NCBI GenBank assembly: GCA_900547755.1
Contig: URIC01000019.1
Span: 1 to 34,594, forward strand
Length of the DNA stretch: 34,594 bases
Reading direction: 5' to 3'
Source: an uncultured Bacteroidales bacterium
GTDB taxonomy: Bacteria; Bacteroidota; Bacteroidia; Bacteroidales; Muribaculaceae
A program made the translations under genes and the position numbers. This document shows, one piece after another, positions 25,136 to 32,910 of this stretch. Position 1 is the first letter of the stretch, and every line of letters starts with the position of its first letter. The notes under the pieces were generated by a model. The model was given only the letters and a program-made list of their open reading frames with translations, was not told the DNA's origin and searched no databases.

Positions 25136-26503
25136 ATGGCCCAGGAATTACAGCAGATACAGAATCAGCGACTCCAGCAGCGACTGACCTCGCAGCAGGT
25201 GCGCTATGTGCGCCTGCTGGAGATGAACGAGCAGGAGGTGGAGGCGGCGGTGGAGCGTGAGCTGGACGACAATCCGGCTCTGGAGCGTGTGGAAGAGCGT
25301 GTGCCGGAACCCCGGTATGTGCCGGTTTTCGACAATATCCCCGCGCCGGAATGGACTCCGGTGGCGGCCGATGACAGCGAGACCCTCTACGACACCCTCG
25401 AGACGCAGATAGGCGAGAGGTCGGTGCCGGGACCGGTACGTCAGGCGGCTCTATACATTATAGGTAATCTGGACCCCAACGGTTATCTGCGCCGCTCTCT
25501 TCAGGGAATGGCGGACGATATGGCTTTCGGTCCCGGAATAGAAGTGAGCCCTGAGGAGATGAGGAAAGCCCTGGACCTGGTGAAGTCTCTTGACCCTGCC
25601 GGAGTGGGAGCGGCCAATCTTAAGGAAGCCCTTGAGCTTCAGTTGGTGCGCCTGCCGGCCTCGCAGGAGAGGGATGACGCTCTGCGCATTGTGCGCGAGG
25701 GCTTTGAGGAGTTCTCGCTCAAACACACCGCGCGGCTCGTGACGCTGCTTAAGATACCCGCTCCGCGTGTTGATGCCGCCGTGGACGTTATACTCTCGCT
25801 GAATCCCAAGCCGGGAGCTGCCGTAGGTACCGGTCATGGAGAACTCGCCGCTGCCGTAGTGCCGGATTTCCAGGTGGATGTGTCTGATTCAGGCGGCATT
25901 ACCGTCAGCTTTCCCGGCCGCATACCGGCATTGGCTGTAGAGGAGGGGTTCGAGCAGGCGGTGAGGCGCATGAAGGAACATGCCTCGGCCCGCAGGGAGA
26001 AAGACGCCCGCTTCATACTGAGCCGCTACGGCGATGCGCGGGACTTTATCAACATACTGCGACAGCGCCGCGACACATTATACGCGGTGATGACCGCGAT
26101 AGTGAAGCTCCAGAAGGAGTACTTTCTGAGTTGCGACGAGAACGACCTCCGTCCCATGACCCTGAAGGATGTGGCCGCGCTTATAAATATGGATGTCAGC
26201 ACTGTGTCACGTGCCACCGCCGGCAAGTATGTGGCCACACCCTGCGGAATTATCCCTCTGAGATTCTTCTTCAGCGAGGGATATGACCGAGGCGGCGAGG
26301 GGGACCGTATCTCGGCTCGCAGCGTGCAGGCTGCTTTGCGCGCTTTGGTGGAACATGAGGATAAGCGGCATCCGTTGAGCGATGAGGTCCTGTGTTCGAT
26401 GTTGAAAGAGAAAGGATTTGAAGTGAGCCGCCGTACAGTGGCCAAATATCGCGACCGCCTCGGCCTGCCCGTGGCCCGGTTGCGCAGAAAGATGCAGGTA
26501 TGA
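25136..26503 (+). CDS. rpoN: RNA polymerase sigma-54 factor RpoN
   Basis: 455 aa. Region I at the N-terminus is Gln/Leu-rich (ELQQIQNQRLQQRLTSQQVRYVRLLEM), followed by a short acidic region II with DDNPALERVEE. The core-binding domain spans about 75-250. The central helix-turn-helix LTLKDVAALINMDVSTVSRA (about 345-365) and the RpoN box VSRRTVAKYRDRLGLP at the C-terminus recognise -24/-12 promoters. Length is slightly under the usual 470-500 aa because region II is short. It needs AAA+ activators encoded elsewhere. Its TGA overlaps the tcdA ATG by 4 nt. Confidence 0.96.
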   Translation: MAQELQQIQNQRLQQRLTSQQVRYVRLLEMNEQEVEAAVERELDDNPALERVEERVPEPRYVPVFDNIPAPEWTPVAADDSETLYDTLETQIGERSVPGPVRQAALYIIGNLDPNGYLRRSLQGMADDMAFGPGIEVSPEEMRKALDLVKSLDPAGVGAANLKEALELQLVRLPASQERDDALRIVREGFEEFSLKHTARLVTLLKIPAPRVDAAVDVILSLNPKPGAAVGTGHGELAAAVVPDFQVDVSDSGGITVSFPGRIPALAVEEGFEQAVRRMKEHASARREKDARFILSRYGDARDFINILRQRRDTLYAVMTAIVKLQKEYFLSCDENDLRPMTLKDVAALINMDVSTVSRATAGKYVATPCGIIPLRFFFSEGYDRGGEGDRISARSVQAALRALVEHEDKRHPLSDEVLCSMLKEKGFEVSRRTVAKYRDRLGLPVARLRRKMQV

Positions 26504-27222
26504 CTGAAGAAGTGTGGAATTCACGTACGCTCCGCCTGATAGGCGAGGAGGGTGCTGCGGCTCTGCGGCAGGCGCGTGTGCTTATAGCGGGCGTAGGCGG
26601 CGTGGGCGGCTATGTCGCCGAGATGCTGGTACGCAGCGGGGTGGGGCATATTACTTTGGTGGACTCCGATGTGGTGGCTCCGAGCAACCTTAACCGTCAG
26701 CTCATAGCCCTGCGCTCCACCCTGGGAGAGCCTAAAGTGGAGGCTTTCTGTCGGCGTGCGGCGGAAATCAACCCCGAATGTAGGGTGGAGGTTCGCCCCC
26801 AATATGTGACCCCTGAAAATGTGGATGAGCTTCTGAATCCCGATTATGACTTTGTGGCGGACTGTATAGACACTGTGGCCCCCAAAGTGGCACTCCTGGC
26901 GGGGTGTAAGGACAGGCACATCAGGGTTATCTCCTCAATGGGGGCCGGCGGAAGGCTCGACCCCTCACAGGTGCAATATGCCGACCTCTGGGAGACCCGT
27001 CAGGATGGCCTGGCACGTGCCGTGAGGGACGCTTTCAAACGCCTTGGCCGCAAGCCCTCTATCCCCGTGGTCTATAGCCCGGAAGCTCCACGTACACATT
27101 CGCTGCTGTACGAGACGGGACGCGACAATAAACGCACCTCCTACGGCACCTTGGCCACTATCCCGTCGCTCTTCGGCATCTATATGGCTTCATATATAAT
27201 AAGAAAACTCATAGAGAAATAA
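26500..27222 (+). CDS. tcdA: tRNA threonylcarbamoyladenosine dehydratase TcdA
   Basis: ThiF/E1-like enzyme, 240 aa. Nucleotide-binding loop IAGVGGVGGYVAEML (about 29-43), DSDVVAPSNLNRQLIAL with the catalytic Arg, VADCIDTVAPKVAL and SSMGAGGRLDPSQVQYADLWET, the TcdA (CsdL) hallmark. It uses ATP to cyclise t6A37 to ct6A in tRNAs that read ANN codons. The N-terminus ERTLRLIG-like segment is present (SRTLRLIGEEG). It overlaps rpoN by 4 nt and ends directly against the next ATG, so it is translationally coupled on both sides. Confidence 0.93.
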   Translation: MTEEVWNSRTLRLIGEEGAAALRQARVLIAGVGGVGGYVAEMLVRSGVGHITLVDSDVVAPSNLNRQLIALRSTLGEPKVEAFCRRAAEINPECRVEVRPQYVTPENVDELLNPDYDFVADCIDTVAPKVALLAGCKDRHIRVISSMGAGGRLDPSQVQYADLWETRQDGLARAVRDAFKRLGRKPSIPVVYSPEAPRTHSLLYETGRDNKRTSYGTLATIPSLFGIYMASYIIRKLIEK

Positions 27223-27882
27223 ATGGAAAATATCGAGTTGCGCGACATACACAAGTCTTATGGCCAAGTGGAAGTGCTTAAGGGCATCAGCCTCACAGTC
27301 CCGGCCCGGAGCATAGTCACTGTAACCGGAGCCAGCGGAGCCGGCAAGACCACACTGCTTCAGATAATGGGTACCTTGGACACTCCGGACTTTGGCACGG
27401 TGCTGTATGACGATATTGATGTCACTGCCCTGCGCGACAAGAGACTCTCTTCTTTCAGGGGCCGGCATATAGGATTCATCTTCCAGACGCATCAGCTGCT
27501 GCCCGAGTTCACCGCGCAGGAGAATGTGATGTTGCCGGCCCTGATAGCGGGGACAAAGCGCAGCAGGGCCGCCGGTCGGGCCGCCGAGTTGCTGGAACTC
27601 CTCGGTCTCAGGGACCGTCTGCGTCACAAGCCCTCGGCCATGAGCGGAGGCGAGCGGCAGAGGGTGGCCGTGGCGCGTGCGCTGATAAATGACCCGGACA
27701 TAGTTTTCGCCGATGAACCCACCGGAAGCCTTGATTCCCGAAACAGGGACGAGATATGCCGCCTCTTTCAGGACCTGCATGAGCGTATAGGTCAGGGTTT
27801 CGTGATTGTTACCCACGACCCCGACCTTGCCTCCATCGGCCACCAGGTACTCCATATCAAGGATGGCCTGATGCAGGAATAG
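27223..27882 (+). CDS. LolD/MacB-type ABC transporter ATP-binding protein
   Basis: 219 aa. Walker A is GASGAGKTT (36-44), the Q-loop region is IGFIFQTHQLLPEFTAQENVMLPALI, the signature is MSGGERQR, Walker B is VFADEPTGSLD and the switch His is in VTHDPD. The overall length and the QTHQLLPEFTAQENVM phrase fit LolD, the ATPase of the lipoprotein release complex. No permease lies next to it, so its partner (LolC/E-like) must be encoded elsewhere. It starts in the base after the tcdA stop and is the last gene of the rpoN operon. TAG is used as its stop. Confidence 0.88.
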   Translation: MENIELRDIHKSYGQVEVLKGISLTVPARSIVTVTGASGAGKTTLLQIMGTLDTPDFGTVLYDDIDVTALRDKRLSSFRGRHIGFIFQTHQLLPEFTAQENVMLPALIAGTKRSRAAGRAAELLELLGLRDRLRHKPSAMSGGERQRVAVARALINDPDIVFADEPTGSLDSRNRDEICRLFQDLHERIGQGFVIVTHDPDLASIGHQVLHIKDGLMQE

Positions 27883-27923
27883 GGGACAAATCCACGCAAA
27901 ACCGTATGCACGGCTGCGGAAGA

Positions 27924-27955
27924 TTTGCCTGTCAGCCGTTTTATTGCTATATTTG
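27924..27955 (+). promoter_or_regulatory. Promoter of the GH13 gene
   Basis: TTTG (27924-27927), a 20-bp spacer and TATATTTG (27948-27955), a perfect fit to the Bacteroidetes consensus, 48 nt before the ATG at 28004. Confidence 0.8.
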
Positions 27956-28003
27956 CAATTCCGTTTGTATTAATATATAATTAATTATCCTTTAACTTAA
28001 CTG

Positions 28004-30754
28004 ATGAATTCTTACATTGCTTTAATGTTTATGGCCTTTGCGTGCATATTCGGTGCGCGGGCGGCCGATGTCGTGACATCCGACCCCTCTCCCTTGCAGG
28101 AGAGCAGCAAGAATGTCGTAATTTATTTCCATGCGGATTTGGGTAACAAAGGTTTGCAAGGCACCTCTGCTTCGGAGGGGGTCTATGCCCATACGGGTGT
28201 GATTACAAACCTGAGTATTAACAATTCCGACTGGAAGCACGCTCCGAGCTGGGGCGATAATAATGCCAAGTACAAGCTGGAATATGTGTCTGCCGACCTC
28301 TGGAAACTCAATATCGGTGACATCCGTACATACTATGGAGTGGCTGAGAATGAGAAGGTTCAGAAACTCGCATTCGTGTTCCGCAATGCCAATTGCAGTA
28401 AGGAGGGAAAGGATACCGGCAACGCCGACATCTTCGTTGATGTGGAGGAGGAGGGTTACCAGATTAACTTGTTCTCTGACCTGGGCGGAACCTTCGTTGA
28501 CCTCTCCCACACTACTGTCAACTTCACCGTCACCTCCACAGCGGCTTCCACTCTCAGCCTCAGTGTGAATGGCACTCAGGTTAAGAGCGCCGACGGTGTG
28601 ACTGTCCTCAGTGTGCCCTACACTTTTACTTCTCACGGCAACTATACGGTTGTGGCCAAGGGCGTGTGTGGCGACCAGACCCGTACAGTAGAGGAGGTTT
28701 ACTGCTATCCCGAGGCTTCTGTGGCGGGCACTTACCCCGGCGGTGTGCCCAAGCAGGGCGCCGTGCGCGGTGCCGACGGCAAGGTCACTTTCTGCCTGGC
28801 CGCTCCCGGCAAGTCCTCCGTGATGCTCGTGCCCAGTTGGGACGATTACGCAATCCTGGACAAGAATGTGATGCAGTATCAGGACTACGAGGGACAGCGT
28901 TACTTCTTCACCACTGTTTCCGGGCTTGACCCCGACACCAGATATTACTATTACTATCTGGTGGACGGCACCCGCAAGGTGGGAGACCCGTACGCAAAAC
29001 TGGTGCTTGACCCCTATAACGACAAATATATCAGCAAGGATGTGTTCCCCGGCCTTATTGATTTTCCCGCAGACAAGGCGGGCACCACGATGCTGGCTGT
29101 ATACCACGAAAATATCAATAAGTATGACTGGAAGGTGAAGGACTTCAAAGGCCCGCGTCAGCAGGACCTGGTAATCTACGAGCTGCTGTTGCGGGACTTT
29201 ACCGGCACAGAGGGAGCTTCCAACGGCGACGGCACTCTGGCCAAGGCCATTGAAAAACTTCCCTACCTCGTCAAACTCGGTGTCAATGCCATAGAGCTGA
29301 TGCCTATATGTGAGTTCAACGGCAACAATTCCTGGGGCTATAACACCAACTTTTACTTCGCTCCCGACAAGGCCTACGGCACTCCGGACGACTATAAGCG
29401 TTTCATAGACCTCTGCCACCAGAACGGCATAGCCGTAATCCTTGACCTGGTATTCAACCAGAGCGACGGTCTGCACCCCTGGTATCAGATGTATGACATA
29501 GCCTCCAATCCCTTCTATAACGCCAAAGCACCGCACGACTATTCCGTACTTAATGACTGGAAACAGGACAACCCCTTGGTGGAACAGCAGTGGTATGACT
29601 GCGTGAAGTACTGGGCCACGGAGTATAAGATAGACGGTTACCGCTTCGACCTGGTGAAGGGACTCGGCGACAACGACTCGTACAAGTCCGGTACCGAGGC
29701 TTATAATTCCAGTCGCGTGGCCCGTATGACACGTATCCACTCCGCCCTTAAAGAAGTGAAGCCTGACGCATATTTCATCAACGAGAACCTGGCGCAGGCC
29801 AAGGAAGAGAACGAGATGGCCGCCGACGGCCAGATGAACTGGGCCAATGTCAACAACTCCGCCTGCCAGTATGCCATGGGCTATGACACTGACTCAAACC
29901 TGAACCGTTTCCACTCCGAGCGCGACTCCCGCACATGGGCAAGCACCGTCTCTTACGCCGAGAGCCATGACGAGGAGCGCATGGGTTACAAGCAGCAGGC
30001 TTACGGCTCCGCCGGCGTGAAGGGCAACAAGACAGTGAGCAAGCGCCGCATCGGTTCCACCAACGCGCAGATGATTCTCTCCCCCGGCGCCCACATGATT
30101 TGGCAGTTCTCCGAAATAGGCAACGAGCAGACCACCAAAAACAGCAGCGGCAACGACACAAGCCCCAAGAAAGTGAATTGGAGCGCGCTGGATGACCCCG
30201 ACGTGGCCGGTCTTTACGAGAATATGTCCGAACTTATATGGCTTCGCACACAGAATCCTGAGCTGTTTGAGCAGAAAGCTGTCAAGCAGATGAACTTCAA
30301 CCAGAACAACTGGGCCAACGGACGTTTCCTGTATTGTTCCAACGAGGGTAAGGAGATGCTGCTCGCGCTCAATCCCAATGTCAGCGGCGACCGCACCTTT
30401 GAGTGCTCCACATACTTCAGTTCCAAGAACGATGCGGACTACCGCATAGTGTCCGCCTCCTACAACACCACCCCCACTTTCAGCGCCTCCACAGGCAAAG
30501 TAAGTGTCCCGGCCAACTCTTATGTTGTGATTGTCAACAACAAGGTCAGCGGTGTGGACAAAGTGGAGTCCGACAATTTCGGCACACAGGGTCCGGAAGT
30601 GTATGCCGTGGGTGGCGACATAGTCATCAACGGCGCATACACCAACGCCGAGGTCTACGCAGCCTCCGGTGCCCGCGCACCGCTCACCGGCCTTGCTCCG
30701 GGCATCTATATGGTACGTGTAGACGGTCATACCTGCAAGATTGCCGTGCGCTGA
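28004..30754 (+). CDS. Secreted GH13 alpha-amylase/pullulanase-type enzyme with CBM48-like module
   Basis: 916 aa. Signal peptide (MNSYIALMFMAFACIFGARA), two N-terminal beta domains (about 30-240), a CBM48-like segment (about 255-345, TFCLAAPGKSSVMLVPSWDD) and the GH13 catalytic barrel (about 375-770). Catalytic residues are present: Asp549 in GYRFDLVKG, Glu594 in FINENLA and Asp656 in ESHDEER. Region I reads LDLVFNQ, with Gln486 where His is usual. The last 80 residues (VYAVGGDIVINGAY, LAPGIYMVRVDG, ending KIAVR) form a T9SS-type sorting tail. It should hydrolyse starch- or glycogen-type alpha-glucans outside the cell. It is not beside susC/susD here. Confidence 0.92.
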   Translation: MNSYIALMFMAFACIFGARAADVVTSDPSPLQESSKNVVIYFHADLGNKGLQGTSASEGVYAHTGVITNLSINNSDWKHAPSWGDNNAKYKLEYVSADLWKLNIGDIRTYYGVAENEKVQKLAFVFRNANCSKEGKDTGNADIFVDVEEEGYQINLFSDLGGTFVDLSHTTVNFTVTSTAASTLSLSVNGTQVKSADGVTVLSVPYTFTSHGNYTVVAKGVCGDQTRTVEEVYCYPEASVAGTYPGGVPKQGAVRGADGKVTFCLAAPGKSSVMLVPSWDDYAILDKNVMQYQDYEGQRYFFTTVSGLDPDTRYYYYYLVDGTRKVGDPYAKLVLDPYNDKYISKDVFPGLIDFPADKAGTTMLAVYHENINKYDWKVKDFKGPRQQDLVIYELLLRDFTGTEGASNGDGTLAKAIEKLPYLVKLGVNAIELMPICEFNGNNSWGYNTNFYFAPDKAYGTPDDYKRFIDLCHQNGIAVILDLVFNQSDGLHPWYQMYDIASNPFYNAKAPHDYSVLNDWKQDNPLVEQQWYDCVKYWATEYKIDGYRFDLVKGLGDNDSYKSGTEAYNSSRVARMTRIHSALKEVKPDAYFINENLAQAKEENEMAADGQMNWANVNNSACQYAMGYDTDSNLNRFHSERDSRTWASTVSYAESHDEERMGYKQQAYGSAGVKGNKTVSKRRIGSTNAQMILSPGAHMIWQFSEIGNEQTTKNSSGNDTSPKKVNWSALDDPDVAGLYENMSELIWLRTQNPELFEQKAVKQMNFNQNNWANGRFLYCSNEGKEMLLALNPNVSGDRTFECSTYFSSKNDADYRIVSASYNTTPTFSASTGKVSVPANSYVVIVNNKVSGVDKVESDNFGTQGPEVYAVGGDIVINGAYTNAEVYAASGARAPLTGLAPGIYMVRVDGHTCKIAVR

Positions 30755-30775
30755 CCGGAATAATCGGCTATTGTT

Positions 30776-30809
30776 CAGGGGCCGTCCGAATCAAGCCGGA
30801 CGGCCCCTG
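30776..30809 (+). terminator. Terminator of the GH13 gene
   Basis: CAGGGGCCGTCCG pairs with CGGACGGCCCCTG (13 bp, 8-nt loop), followed by ATTATTGTTGG. It lies 22 nt after the stop. Confidence 0.85.
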
Positions 30810-30885
30810 ATTATTGTTGGCGGAACGTGACAGGGAAGTTAACTTTTTTTAACGGCCAATGAGGCGTAAGGACGTAAATATTCAT

Positions 30886-30893
30886 TAACTTTG
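30886..30893 (+). promoter_or_regulatory. Predicted -7 element for the 558-aa secreted protein
   Basis: TAACTTTG, a perfect -7 match, placing the start of transcription near 30900 and giving a leader of about 190 nt. No clear -33 element is found. The leader includes a 14-bp palindrome, CTGCCAATTGGCAG (30949-30962), and the possible pseudoknot at 31017-31056. Nothing else is recognised in 30810-31089. Confidence 0.5.
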
Positions 30894-31016
30894 CGCCAAT
30901 TTTGGGGTGAATCAATCACTGGCTGTTACCTCTGATATTTACCGATTTCTGCCAATTGGCAGATGCTTGAATTTGATACCGATAGATTATACCGAAATAA
31001 ATATGACTGTTTAACA

Positions 31017-31056
31017 CCGACATACACCGGAGCCTGGCTGTCGGCTTTGGTCCGGT
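31017..31056 (+). promoter_or_regulatory. Possible H-type pseudoknot in the leader of the 558-aa protein gene
   Basis: CCGACA (31017-31022) pairs with TGTCGG (31039-31044), while ACCGGA (31026-31031) inside that loop pairs with TCCGGT (31051-31056) outside it, with CC/GG (31033-31034/31049-31050) extending the second stem across a bulge. The arms interleave, so they form either an H-type pseudoknot or two mutually exclusive hairpins. The element ends 33 nt before the ATG. No known riboswitch is recognised. Confidence 0.35.
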
Positions 31057-31089
31057 ATTGTTTATGACCATTCAAATCATTATCACTAT

Positions 31090-32766
31090 ATGAAAAATTT
31101 TACAACTTTACTCACAGATTTCAAGAGAGTAGCCGTGTGCATGAGTTTCGCGGCTTTAGCCACATTCGGCCTTCAGGCGGCTGATAAAGGCGAATTGGTA
31201 GACCTCGGTGCCCTGGAAAACGGCGTGGCCAAAGAATACCCGGGCAAGGTGGAAGGCGAGCCTATGCCCGTGGTGTGCGCCAGCTTTACTGTTCCCGAAG
31301 ATGGTCCCGTGCGTGTTGTCTGCACCGGTACGGAACTCGTCGCTTACAGTTCTACGGATTATACTGACAAAAACCAGCTGAAGTACGATTTCAACTATGT
31401 CGGAGGCAACCCTATGCGCCAGTACGAGTGCAAGAAGGGCGACGTGATTTACTTCTACAATGATTTCGTATACAACGGCGGTACCATCACCGCCACTTCC
31501 GGAGACGTTAAGGTAGAGCTGCTCGGCACCACTCCCTCCGCTGACCCTGAAAGCGGAGAGTATTACGGCGGCGCTTTCTCCATCAGCTCCAATTACCGTG
31601 TTTCTTTCTCCTTCAATATCCCTGTCGTGGCTTCCGGTGCCCGTATGAGCGTGAACGGCGGCGCCACTCAGGAACTTTCCATCACCAGCAGCGGTACGAT
31701 ACTCGAGATGCAGATTGCTCCCGATGTAATGCGTTGGTATGAGGGCAATCTGGCCAAGAAGGGCGATACACTCCATATAGAAGTCTACGGCGTGTGCGAA
31801 AAGGGCAAACCGGACAATAAGGTGAACGGCGACGGTGTGGCTTCCGTAGACTTCGTGCTTGCGGAGCAGCCCATCAGCGTTGTCTCCTCGGTCAATATAC
31901 CCACAAGCGGCAACGGCAAGATGCTCTCTTATTACGCTCCCGGCAATCCCGCAGGTCTGATGACTCTCACTTTCAGCGGCGATATAGATACTAAAAAGGC
32001 TACTCCTATGGCCCGTATCTTCTACGGAGACCTTGACAATATCGAGGTCGGCATGTATCAGGAATTTATAGAGGGTAAGGTCGACGGCAATTCTGTGACC
32101 TTTGACCTCTCCGGCAAACTCCGCCGTCCTCAGGATATGCTTCCTGCCCTTGAAGACCCCATGGATTATCTGGCATTCTCCTGCTTCAGCATTTACGGCG
32201 CAGGCGGCCAGATGGCGTATACCGGCAATATTACCGCCCCCGGCAGCTTCAACTATACTTACGACATCGAAGTGCTTCAGTACAACGTAATCGGTGACTT
32301 CACTCCCGCCGAAGGTTCTTCTCTGGTAGAGGGAGAGGAAATGGAAATCTTCGTAATGGACGGCGACAAGGTCGAGTTCAACGGAGTCAAGTTCGCTTAC
32401 ACAGCCGCAGGTGCCCCTGCTGAGGTGATAGTTCCCAAGGACCGGCTCAATATCGGCTTCGAGAACAAGGTGGACATGGTCATGACTCTGCCTGTGCCCG
32501 CTCTGCCCGGTATCGATGCCGGCAGCGCGGTTATCGTCACCCTCGCCGACATGACATGCGCCGACGGCCTGGACCACTCAGGCAACGTGATAGCCGAGTA
32601 CAAGGACTACACGGTAGGCCTGGAAGGCGTGGAGACAGAGGCTTCCGCTATGGATGTCTATAGCGCACAGGGTATCCTCGTGCTCAAGGATGCCACCAAG
32701 GCCGAGGTCCGCAATCTCCCCGCAGGCCTCTACATAGCCGGCGGCAAAAAAATTATCGTCAGATAA
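31090..32766 (+). CDS. Secreted all-beta protein with T9SS-type sorting tail (558 aa)
   Basis: The N-terminus has a basic stretch (MKNFTTLLTDFKRVAVCMSF) before a hydrophobic core ending LQAADKG, a slightly long signal peptide. The body looks like tandem beta-sandwich domains: about 35-145 (VVCASFTVPEDGPVRVVCTG), 155-265, 270-400 (SVNIPTSGNGKMLSYYAPG) and 405-500 (DFTPAEGSSLVEGEE). The C-terminal 60 residues (SAMDVYSAQGILVLKDA, LPAGLYIAGGKKIIVR) are a T9SS-type sorting tail. No catalytic motif is seen; a binding or structural surface protein is plausible. Its neighbours are also secreted proteins. The gene is preceded by a long, structured leader. Confidence 0.8.
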   Translation: MKNFTTLLTDFKRVAVCMSFAALATFGLQAADKGELVDLGALENGVAKEYPGKVEGEPMPVVCASFTVPEDGPVRVVCTGTELVAYSSTDYTDKNQLKYDFNYVGGNPMRQYECKKGDVIYFYNDFVYNGGTITATSGDVKVELLGTTPSADPESGEYYGGAFSISSNYRVSFSFNIPVVASGARMSVNGGATQELSITSSGTILEMQIAPDVMRWYEGNLAKKGDTLHIEVYGVCEKGKPDNKVNGDGVASVDFVLAEQPISVVSSVNIPTSGNGKMLSYYAPGNPAGLMTLTFSGDIDTKKATPMARIFYGDLDNIEVGMYQEFIEGKVDGNSVTFDLSGKLRRPQDMLPALEDPMDYLAFSCFSIYGAGGQMAYTGNITAPGSFNYTYDIEVLQYNVIGDFTPAEGSSLVEGEEMEIFVMDGDKVEFNGVKFAYTAAGAPAEVIVPKDRLNIGFENKVDMVMTLPVPALPGIDAGSAVIVTLADMTCADGLDHSGNVIAEYKDYTVGLEGVETEASAMDVYSAQGILVLKDATKAEVRNLPAGLYIAGGKKIIVR

Positions 32767-32835
32767 TAAAATCAGGGAAAGCGCGTTTAGACATAAATTC
32801 TGATGTCTCCATACGCCTGAAACCATACGGAAACA

Positions 32836-32866
32836 GCCGTCGGGAGGCCGATTACCTCCCGACGGC
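32836..32866 (+). terminator. Hairpin between the 558-aa gene and the last gene
   Basis: GCCGTCGGGAGG (32836-32847) pairs exactly with CCTCCCGACGGC (32855-32866), 12 bp with a 7-nt loop. No T tract directly follows (GCCACCG), but a T run occurs about 12 nt later. Confidence 0.6.
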
Positions 32867-32910
32867 GCCACCGAAAATCTTTTAACAAAACAAAAATTTA
32901 TTTAATCACT

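Noticed and set aside
28022..29740. Long minus-strand open frame of 572 codons opposite the GH13 gene
   Set aside because: It is the antisense shadow of a clear GH13 gene; composition is His/Val/Gly-rich without recognisable motifs.
31156..32577. Minus-strand open frame of 473 codons opposite the 558-aa protein
   Set aside because: Antisense shadow of a gene with signal peptide and sorting tail; no protein family visible.
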